DNA of 64,000 nucleotides from Owenia fusiformis (Eukaryota > Annelida > Polychaeta > Sabellida > Oweniidae). Of the stretch, positions 51,001 through 63,000 are shown one piece after another. Both the position numbers and the translations under genes were made by a program. The stretch is from NCBI GenBank assembly GCA_903813345.2, contig CAIIXF020000005.1:41889394-41953393 (forward strand), read 5' to 3'. Every line of letters begins with the position of its first letter. The stretch's first letter is position 1. Under the pieces are notes generated by a model. That model did not search any database. It was given only the letters and a program-made list of their open reading frames with translations, and had not been told where the DNA came from.

Positions 51001-54000
51001 CAATATAGAACATACCAAATAGTACAATTTAGAACATAGTACAATATAGAACATAGTACAAATAGTACAATATAGAACATACCAAATAGTACAATGTAGA
51101 ACATAGTACAATATAGAACATAGTACAATATAGAACATACCAGATAGCACAATCTAGAACATAGTACAATATAGAACATAATACAAATAGTACAATATAG
51201 AACATAGTACAATATATAACATAATACAAATAGTACAATATAGAACATACCGAATAGTACAATATAGAACATAGTACAATATATAACATAATACAAGTAG
51301 TACAATATAGAAAATAGTACAATATAGAACATAATACAAATAGTACAATATAGAACATACCTAATAGTACAATATAGAACATAGTACAATATAAAACATA
51401 CCAAATAGCACAATATAGAACATACCAGATAGCACAATCTAGAACATAGTACAATATAGAACATAATACAAATAGTACAATATAGAACATAGTACATTAT
51501 AGAACATAATACAAATAGTACAATATAGAACATACCAGATAGCACAATCTAGAACATAGTACAATATAGAACATAATACAAATAGTACAATATAGAACAT
51601 AGTACAATATATAACATAATACAAATAGTACAATATAGAACATACCGAATAGTACAATATAGAACATAATACAAGTAGTACAATATAGAAAATAGTACAA
51701 TATAGAACATAATACAAATAGTACAATATAGAACATACCGAATAGTACAATATAGAACATAATACAAGTAGTACAATATAGAAAATAGTACAATATAGAA
51801 CATAATACAAATAGTACAATATAGAACATACCAAATAGTGCAATATAGAACAATAGCTACTTAATGTTATATGAATTAGGTAGGCCTAGTAAACCAATGT
51901 ATTTAAATATGCTAATACATGATAGTTAAGAATGACAACAATTTTCTTACCTCCTGTGTTGAAGAGCTCAAATTCTGTTTTTTCCCCTATTGAAATATAC
52001 ATGGTCCGATTTGGAACCCATCATTTCAGCTTGATTTGACATTCTTCTTCACGTATATATGCACAATCAATAAAAATATTTATCCCATACTTGGACGGGT
52101 TACGGGTACATGAAGCAGGTTTGTAAAAATTTATATTTTCATCAGTGGGCGGATGAAGCTTTACGTCCCGCTACGTCATAATTGACGTTTGCATACGAAA
52201 TAAGACATGGATATGGTTGCTTGGAAATTTTCTGAACTGTGGACAATTGAACAATGTGAACCAGATGACCAAGATTGGTATGGGATAAACAGATCATCCT
52301 ATTGTCGGTTCAGGATATTGGGCCTAAAGCCCTCAGGACGATATATTATATTCGCCTCAGGATAATCCCAATATCCCGAACCTCATATAGGATAATCTCT
52401 ATATATCCTTATGACAAACTGTAAAGGGGGTTTCACAAAAATCATGAAATGTTTAATCGTCACCAAATTGGTTCGTGGAAGCCGAAACCTGATGACTTGA
52501 TATGAAATAAGAAGCAATTTCTTGTGTTAATGTGCTTGATTTCATTTTACAAACAGTATATGTTTGACTTGTATCAAATGTGAGGGTTGTAACTTGAAAT
52601 TAGTAATAAACTTTATCGTCTCGACAATATGCAAAAACACAGTTTTAAGGTTGGGAGAATTTGGTTTAATCAATGGACCAATGAAAATTTGTCTTACTTG
52701 AGATATTTATGTTAATGACCATGTTTTCGTCTATCGCGTATTGGTCTATAGAAGCATGTGTTATCTGAGCCCCATTTAATAAATTACTTGTATTATATAT
52801 TGTAGTCTGGTTATTAAAAGCTCAATCATCATCCTAACAATTAAAGTTTAAGAATTGGATTACAGATAATATTGTGACATATTTCAGATTCATGAATAAT
52901 TTGTTTGTTGCTATTAATTTGCTACACAGTGGATAATTCCCTAAAACATGTTACTTTTAGACAGACTCTCTGAATGACCTGATTGGGGCTGGGGGGGGGG
53001 GGGCTTATTATTGGTATATCTGCTGTATAAAATCCAACTCATGTGAATTACATTGCTTGTTAAAAGATGATTTCACATGATCAGATGACAATATCTAGTT
53101 CATTTATAAATTGTCTTATGTATTAACATAAAATATATGTTTATGAAACACTTATCTCATATTTGGTGCTAAGTCCAATGTTGAGTACTCAACATAGATT
53201 CAGACAAAACATATGCATGTTAACTGTTCAAATAAGTGAACTGTCATAATTTATAGTTGTTGAAATTGAGATGGAAGATTTTTTTGGAGGTAAGTGATAA
53301 TTGTCACTGACAATTATGTAAGTTATGTAAGAAATATTTTTATTTATTGATATTTAGTTTCATATTGTTATATCTGTAAATACTGTTCAGCATATATTTT
53401 ATTTCAAGAGGCAATGAAATATAAATTCACATTAATTAGCAACAATCACACATACTCATGCCGGAAAGAAAAAAGCGAAATTCTGCAAGCGGAAAATCCA
53501 AATTCTGTGCAAATTTTCAAAAAAACAAAATTCTGCAATACAATCACTCTATGTTGATTGATTTTTTGATTCAAATTTTCGGCTCAAGGAGGAATTTTCA
53601 ATATGGTCACTCAATTCAAAATGACTGACATTTTTCTTGAAAAATACTAGTTGACAGATTTGGCTCAAAGGAGTGGTATCGATATGATGAACTTTTTGAA
53701 CATGCGTTTCTCTTAAACCAGTCATCAAAACATGATGAAATTTTACACATCGTCAATTTAATGGTAATCTTTTGGATGGTAACATTTTAATTTGAAATAT
53801 ATATATACTTTTCTCTATATTGTTTTAGAAAACACATCAGACACTTGTTCTTGGTATCATATGTTCAGATGAAATGAAACATCTATCCGAACCTCATTGG
53901 AACAAAACGACACAAACACAACGTGTTTAGGTCTCTCAATATTGTAATTACACAAAGGAAAGTTTGGTTGATTTTAAATAGTATCTTGTAAAAGGTTTAT

Positions 54001-57000
54001 CTTAATTTTATCTATTTTTGGGGTGTTTTGTATTAAGTTTTTGCATACTTTTTGTTAAATCAACCAAATTTTCATTTGTATAACTATAACATTGAGAGGT
54101 CTAAGGAAATGTTGTACATGCTACAAGGTTCAGAAAGATATTTTATTTCATTCTCAAGAATTGGTAGAAAGGATCAAAAAACAATTGCACTAAAAAACAA
54201 AAAATGTTAACAAAAACAGTTAAATATAAATAAACAATTTTTGCATCAAATTGTTGTCAATCAGTCAACATTACATAAAGGACCGTGTTTTTTCACAGTA
54301 TGTTTTCAATAATTGGTTTAAGAGAAAAACATTGTTGAATTCAGTTCACCATATCGATACCTATCCTTCTATATGCTGATGCCTAGGGAGAAAGGAGCAA
54401 TGCTGAAGAAGAGCTTTTCAAGATGCCTGCTGAATTTCAAAATTGCAGCCATTTTTCATAAAAATATGTAATCTTTCATTTATAAATCAAGTACCAGTGG
54501 AAGATTTTGGTTCAAATTTTATAATGCTGATGCCTAGAGACAAAGGGGCTCTGCTCTAGAAGACATATTTAAGATGGCTATGGAATTATAAAATGGCCAC
54601 CATTTTTATCTAAGTTTACTCAAATACCAGTGAATGGATTTGGATTTATATGCTATAATACCAAGGGAGCTCTGTTCAAGAAGAAATCTCTTGATATTTA
54701 TCAATACATCTTTTGTTTGCTGGGATTTGCTACTCCGTGGAGTTGCTATTTTCTAGTTCAGGTAGATTTTCATGAAAATGAGAGATTCTTCAAAATGTTG
54801 AAGTTTTTACGAATTCCGTCTGCAGAGTGGAATTTTGGAAAACTAGTATCTATGAACAATAACTTGTATTTTGCTAATTTGATTTCAGAAGCAATTGGGT
54901 AGCTATGGTATTTCGTATCCAAGAACATTTATTTTGAATTATATTATATATCAGTTGATTTCGCAATATGAACAATCTTTTTGAACCAATCCACAATTTT
55001 TGGAGTTTTCCATTCCAAAATCAACACTAATGAATTTCTTACCATCTTGTTAGATATGTAGTTCATCTTAAAAGTAATAGATCCTTAGATAACAAGATCC
55101 AATGAAGAAATATCAGGGGGTACCAAATTGTCCCCTCTCACCCACAAAGTCTCCTTAATTAGGTTAGAAAAGTTACTGTTTGTAGAAATTGGGTCATAAC
55201 CTGGTCTGTAGGACCCAGTGTGTGTATAGTTTGAGGTAAGCTTAATAAAATATTAGTTAGCCTAAATAAACTATACATGACGACATGTTTATGATAAGAC
55301 TGAGGGGACCTTGTAAGTATTTCAGTGTCCTTCAAGTAACATGATAAAGGGGCGGGTTGTTTGTAGAATGAATTGGGAGAGTTTTTTCATGCATTTCGCT
55401 TATGTTTTTCATCTTAAAAACAGGAATACACTTTAAAAACGTTTTATTGACTATAAGATTGCACCATATAATCCCAAAAATTATTTTTCATTTTCAAGGA
55501 TTATCCTTGGATTAACACCTAGGTATTTTTATTTTTCAAAGATGAAAAACAGAACCAAAATGCATGAAAAACTCCCTCGATTCATTCTACAAACAACGGT
55601 CCTTTGTGGTATCGGGAAACTTTTTGGGAAAATGAGGAGAGGTGATGAGAGAATATCAGGACTTATTAATTATATTACTTGACAGACATAGATGTATCCT
55701 TAGGACAGTTACATATGTATGTTTACTTCTTTTTAATGAAAAGGTTAATCATTGAAAAGTTGAATTGCAAATACAATATGCAATGAAATAATAACTCTGC
55801 CATTCATATTTACCATAATGGTAATTGATCTATTCAGTTACACGAATCAATTAATTTAAATAGAATTTTAGAAAATTATTGTTTTATTGATTCTTCAGAA
55901 ACCTGAATAATAATTTATATGTGCAAATCAGAACCATCTGCTTTCACATATTCTTTATGAATAGTTTTTGTACATAATACAATTTTTATTCTAAATGTGT
56001 ATGTTCAGTGTTTATTAAACAGACAAATGCTCAAATAATAGCAGCAAACATTAATAAACAAACATTATCTGTAATATTTTCTTCTTTCTTCCTTTAATAC
56101 AGAATTCCTATATGTTTAAAAATCTCAACACATAGAAGACTTCAGTTTTGTGTCCCTTAATTTGAATTTATATTTGTTGGCCAGGAGACATTGCTAAATG
56201 ACAAATCAAGTCTGTTATATGGTATTTGTGCCCGATTGAAAATTTAGAAAAATATGGAAATAGCGAAGTAATTATCGTTAAATATTCTTAACTTTTGTTC
56301 TCTTACTATGACAACATGGTATTAATGGTTGCAATATTGTTATTATAAGAATCTCAATTTTATGATTTTTTGGTAATAAACTTCTAGAATATTTCAATTG
56401 AGAGAACTGTATATATGCCACTTAAATTAAAATAGAGAAAATTCTGGGAGATCATCTCAATTATCTTTGTAAAAAATGGAAAGCCATTGAGATACTAATT
56501 CCTTCCTGATGATACGTTAAACACAAACACTTTATTACTGACATTTGCTAAATATGTACTCTGGGCAATTGGTTAATAGCCATTCCTCTACAAAAAGTTC
56601 AGCACCTGTCTTCTTGCATCCACGCATGTTTCTCTCATATTCAAACATTTATGATGTTTCTATAATTAAGTATGTATTTCATGCCTGTTTATCTGATTTC
56701 TTGTTTATTTCTCTTCTGTATTTTTTTATTTTATGAGTTTAACTTGTTTATTCAGACAATTTTACTTCCTGGTAAGGTGGTATAACATGGATCTATTAAA
56801 GCTCATAAATCACTATTATTTGTTTCTAACCCCTTGTTAAAATACTCACTACTTATTCAATTCATTCATTTTTAAAGATAATTCAAAAACTTGAATGATT
56901 TACATATTTTTTGTTGCTTATATTTAAGGTGACACACATGTATTTGATAATTGAATTGTTAAGATATATCATAGTTAGATATGTTATCTGGTGGTACACT

Positions 57001-60000
57001 GGCATCTGCAAGGTTGTTTAACACTCCTTGGTTTGTTATTGATAAGGCCATTGTTCATTATATTTGTTTCATTGTTATATATGTAAGTATATATTATTAA
57101 ATGGCCTCTATTGCTTTGGAATTAAAGTTCTGCTTTATATGTGTCGATTCACATGTGTGTTCAATATTGCAAATTTAGATAGAACTTCAGTTTGAAATTA
57201 CTTTAGCAGTAAGTTAGTAGTGCAGATATACCACGGAGGCAATAAGCATTTGAAAAATAAATTTCATGATTAGGTCCATAAGTCAAACATCTCTCTAAAA
57301 AAGTCAAAAGTTAATACACAATTTTAGTTAGATTTTGAGAATAGAATTTCAGATTTACTATTTTTCTAAATAGTTAAATAATTTTCATCGATTTCTTACT
57401 ATTGTAGAATTTTGTTTGAAGTCAATATCAGATCAGTCTTATATATTTTTGGATTACTTTAGGTGTTCTGCATTTATATTTCTCCACTTGGCCAATTTAC
57501 ATTCTGTTTTACACTATAAAAACTGATTGGTTTATTGGATGTTTTTATATGATTCCAGGTGCTGTGGATATAGATGAGCGTGTGCAGTCATATGGTGATG
57601 TAGATCTTCGCCAAATGTGGCAGAATCCCAACTCCCAGGCCATGGATCCCATGGCAGTAGACAAGGACAATGGTGCTGTGTTCAAGGAGCCTCCAAAGCC
57701 GACACGTGTTGTTGATCAGTTAGGAACTGATCACTATGACGGGGGATTCAGAAACCTGGTTTCAGCTGACTCTTTGATATTTGCTCCGAAGCTTAAAGAG
57801 GCATTTAAAATCCAAGTTATTCTGCAGGATAAAAGGAACATGCATATAGCTCGGCAGCAGTTTAAGAATGCTAATTCACCTTTACCAAGGTTGAGTTACT
57901 ATAACAAGTCACCTGTGAAACCTGGTCAAAAATCACCTCGAGGTCGGGAACCTCCGATCCTGCAGAAGCAAATGTCCAGTCCAGGAGAGGGTCATGTGGG
58001 GCATGTGGCTAAGAAAGCTAGAGTGGAGCCAAGTCCTATTGAGGATCCCAGGCCAAATTTCCATCATGGCCACAGTGGCCCTATTACACCACCCATTACT
58101 CCTAAAGTCACTTCACCTGGTAAACATGCACCTGTTTATATGACAGGAATGCATACAGATCAGAGTCCATTCAGACCAAATCCCTCTGCAGAGCCTATCT
58201 CTCCACTTGCACCTTCTAATATCCCTGTAGGGCTAAATATTGACCAGCTTCCTACATCTCAGCGACTTCGAGATCCACGGCTGGCGCATTTACACAGGAG
58301 CCTCCCTGGTGGTTCAATAATGACCGCGAGTACGACGACAGCTATTACTACAGCGACACGGGCGAATCCCAATATCAGCCCAGGTCCGCTCCAGCCTTCT
58401 ACTCACGGAGACCATCAGAAGACCCATCCCTGCACCACAGGGGGGCTACACAATACTGAAAAGCAGGGTGCTAATGAGTCGCATAAACATTCACGGAAAT
58501 CATCTCATAAAAAATCATCACATAAATCATCAAAATCGCGAGATTCTAGCTCGGGAAGTTCTAGAAGTAGCAGTAGTCGAAGAAAACATAAAAAATCAAG
58601 TAGGGATAAAACACATAGTAGTCATAATAGCAGCAGAACAGCACAGTCTAAAACAAAGGAAAACTCAGATCAAGATACACCAAAAATTCAACTGTTTGAT
58701 TTGGATTTCTTTTCTGACCCACGGGCTAATGTTCAGCCAAAGTATTCCCGAATACGTAAGACAAGTACAAGTAAAATAGAGCCAAAACCTGTCAAAGGTA
58801 TTCTGAAAGGGAGTAATAATACTGAAGTTAAGGATAAGAGAGATATTGACAATAAAGATGAAATGAAAGAATATCTGAATGCAACAACGGAGGCCTTGAA
58901 TGCTGGAACTAAGCATATCCCATCAGGGGGCAAGTCCAAACATCGTTCAAGCAAAGATGGGGACCATCGCCATAGTGACTCCCATAAACATAAAAGGTAT
59001 GCTTGAATTCTTGATTTTGAAATTCCCATTTGGTTTCCCTGAATTCAAAAATCTGATAGCAAAAGAAATAGATTAATTTAAAAGATAATTGCATAAAGAT
59101 ACAAATGCAAGATACAAAAGCCATCTTGACCTGTATTATTCTTTTAACATGCATGGAAGGAGTCCCGGAGTCTTTTGTTTTCATAAGTTCTTATTTAATG
59201 GCTGGCTATGAAAATATGTTGATGAAATAATGCTTGTAGGAAATATATTGTTATAACTAAAAGCTCATCTTTGCTTTTATGGTGAATATAGAGATACCAT
59301 GATAATCCCAGATGGCCTTTTCACATTGGAAAATAAGTTTGTTGATATAAAATATCTGTTCACTTAATTAGATTATCTTGACTTATAATTTGAATGCAAT
59401 CGATGAAATATAGAAGATTTCCATGTTATATCTGATCTATTGTCGATCATCTCTATCTGATAAAAGGATAATGTGCAATGATACATTTATAAGCAGTTAA
59501 CAGACCAAAACTAATTGGCAATTGAAATGAATTGAATAGCACTGCCTAAACTGAAATAATAGACATGTTAAATAAAATAATCTATAAATTCAGCTGCTAT
59601 TCACACAAATTGTCAAATTCATAAAATTAAATCAATTGATTTTATGTTTGGGCAAGTATGATGTCAGTTGTTCTTTTAACTTATTCAATTTCAATGTAAT
59701 TTCAGAGAAAACCTGTGTTATATTTATAAACTCAAATAAAAAAGCAAAGCTTCTGCAATTATTGATGCAGTATTAAATGAAGTAGAAATTGCTTTATAAC
59801 CAACTTTACAGACCACAGACCACAAAACTGATGTGATATTCCCTTTCAGAAAATTTTGCTCAATTGGAAAAGTTTTTAATCTTGGTATATTAGATGTTGG
59901 GGAAGTTGATAGAAACTTGTTAGTGGTGCTGCTATTTCAATAAATGGCCGTGCAATTTGTTTCAGTCGTATATTAATCATTTTATCAATATTGTTCCATA

Positions 60001-63000
60001 TAGAACACTAGTCTAAACATAATGGAATATAAGCTTAATGATAATTAAATTATTTAAACATAGGATCCTCCAATTATGAAAATTACAGCATATGATCCTT
60101 CAGAATGATTCTTAAATATCCAGACAGTTTTTTTCTGTTTACAATTATAGATATTGTGAAGAACGTTCCTTTAAGTTTCATAATCTTAAAAATAATGTAT
60201 AGATTTTCCAGATTTGGTCTGTCCTCAAATAGAAGAAAATATAGAAGCAAGTATAGATGCCACTAGATTGCAAAGTACACTTGTTGACTATCTGTACAGT
60301 TATTTTTCATGTAGCATTTAATATTGTCTGATTATTCTCTGAACCATAATTTATAGTTAATCTATCGTTTATTGAAATTACACAAACCCTTTTTTGAAAT
60401 GCCATAGTCATGATTTGTATATTTTCCATAATTTCCTTTAGATTTAGATCTCGTTTTCTACACAGGTTGAAGTGGATTTTCTGACAATGTTTTTAATTAT
60501 TACATGATGTTCTCATTGGAAACAAATATTGAAAACAGTATATTATTAAATTCTATTTTTGATAAATGGAGAAAGAGAAAAAAACATAAAATATCACAAT
60601 GACATTCCACTTATAATATTCAGTCTTGGTTACTGTTCAAAGGGATTTTCATATTGGAATAACACATCCAGTTATTGGCACAATATGATGTCAGTGTTCC
60701 ATGTAGACACATTTTATAAAATACAAATGTGGGATATTGGTGTAAAATAAAGTGATCAGATATAAGGACCAGGCTTAATCATGTGGAGGTTCAAGAAAAC
60801 AATAACTTACTCACATTTGAAATATCCACTCATTAATGCTTTAAACCCCAGGTAAGACAATATATATTCTTTGGATAGAATAACATGTCATTGCTCAAAT
60901 TCAACATTGAGTTTTTGACAATGGAACTTGAATGTAAAAAGGCGGGTGGGTGATACAAATTGTATTTGATTATGGAGAAAATCTGTTTGTTTCATTAATG
61001 TTGATGAAGGATTATGGAAAATAAGAATTCTTGATGGAGTGAGATTTCAACATATGTATGTCATATTTGCAGTAAGGATGGGAGCAAGAAAATCAAATTT
61101 AAGGCTTGGAGTCAGGCAAATAAAGAAAGGGAAAAAACATTTGGTAAGTAGAGTTATATACACTAGTTTATATTTCAAATACATACACATTTAATATGAA
61201 AATTAAGTCTGTAGCCTTTGCAGTTAAAATACAGTTAACCCAATTTGATATTATAAGATAGTAATAAGCTAAGTCAAACCTATCTAAAGTGAGTAATACT
61301 GATACCTGTATTCACACTGCAAACTTCTTACATTTAAAGTGTGAGGTAAAAATCTAAAATCAATGAGCCTACCAAAAAGGTGAAGGCACATTTGCAAGAT
61401 GAGGAATTCACACTCAGGGGTTTAACTGTATAGTACTTACAAAATGGTAAAATAGAGGCTTTCACATGATGGTAATAAAATGTGTTTGTTTGTCATTTAT
61501 TAATGAAACAATTGTTTGTAGATAGGGAATATGTCAATATAATCATAAACATGTATTTTATAACAGCTGCTCTGCATCATTCCAGATCAATATAAATATT
61601 GATCTAACTGTACAAATCAAATTACCATCATGTACAGAAATGCTTAATGTATAAGTCCAATAAAATATAATTACCCTTTACAACCCTTATTCACCCTTTA
61701 TTTGAGTCATTTAGTATTTTTCATGCCATATCTAGGAATCTGATTAAATTATTAAATTCAAATGTTTACAGATTTAGGTAATTGAGTTTATATTTTCCAG
61801 AGAGCATAGGTCTTGCAGTTCCTAAGAGTGAGATGGCACTTCTGGGTAAAATTCCCAAAAAGTCTCGCACAACTGAATGTGAGTCTCCCATGGATCACCT
61901 TGATGACCCTGGAGACATTGACAACATAGAGGTGCAGTCTTTACATGGGAGTTCATCAGTCTCCTCAGGACCACCAGTCTTGGAATTGATGGGTCAGGGG
62001 AGTTACTCCCCTAGGCAGGCCCACAACTCCCCAGGGAGATCCTCATCCCCCGCTGTGAGTGCACCCCCAGGGGTGATTCACCCAGAGATGGCAAATGTTG
62101 AAAATGTTGAGAAAACCCCTACAGCTGGGGAAACCTCTAAAGCCACTATTCCTGCCACTAATGATAATGTTCCTGCTGAAGGTGGAATGGTAGAAGATGA
62201 TGTGGATGAACCTGTTGGGTCAACTTGTGGCGAAGACTTGACTCATAATGGTCTCCTTGATTTTATATCCATGCTCCAAATCCAACTTGGCGATTTCTCT
62301 AATGAGACTGCAAATAACGACCCTGACCTTGGCGATGAGAGGGTGTTTGACAAACACCAGATCATTGTTGGGGAGAACTTTGAAGATGTGAAGGTAGCGT
62401 TTGATAACACTGTCCCAGCTCCAAGTCATAAAGGGAATGATGAGGATGAGAAAGTTATGAGTTGTGTCATTGATGTGGTCCATAGGTAAGTTAGCCATTG
62501 TTCAACACTTGTCTCATTCAGTGGAAAATCTCATTTGGGTATCGATTATTTAGGCTTTGGTAAATATAAATAGATTTCTTCATATCCATGTTATTCATCA
62601 ATTGAATTTCCAATGACATACTTCTGTCTCCCATAAGGTAAATTAAAAGCAGATCTTTTTCAATGGAGGGTTCTCATACTTAAGTGACCTCATTATACTT
62701 GAATCTGAAATACTACTGTATTTATTAAATATTTATTCTACATATTTCAGTCACAATTTGCAACATTTTGACTCAAATAGATATATGTGCTGTATTGAAG
62801 AAAACAAGAGCATAGAAATAAGCTACATGTAGTTTGATTGTAGCAATATCTAGAATGTACATATTCATGTTTTGATCATTGTCTTTCAGTAAAGAACTTT
62901 TAAAGTGTGAAGCAGAGACTTCAGATGAGATAAAGCATCGTATGCAGATCCTCAAATCAATTCATATCCTTACTGACCACAAGCCAGAACCACCAGACAC

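Larger units (their letters stand above)
45911..57558 (+). other. TASOR-like: Intron 11 of the TASOR-like gene (11.6 kb)
   Basis: A long intron with no further exon that I could support. It contains two related repeats (48064-48230 and 48400-48575, each with TGGCAGGTGGTGRCATTTTG), a 25-bp triplicate (49199-49273), the 50.8-51.9 kb array, a G-run (52990), a 700-bp palindrome and a 242-bp MITE-like hairpin. Confidence 0.65.

Noticed and set aside
50752-51853. Several 60-190-aa minus-strand frames rich in Tyr, Cys, Ile and Leu
   Set aside because: They are translations of the TAGTACAATATAGAACATA satellite, not genes.
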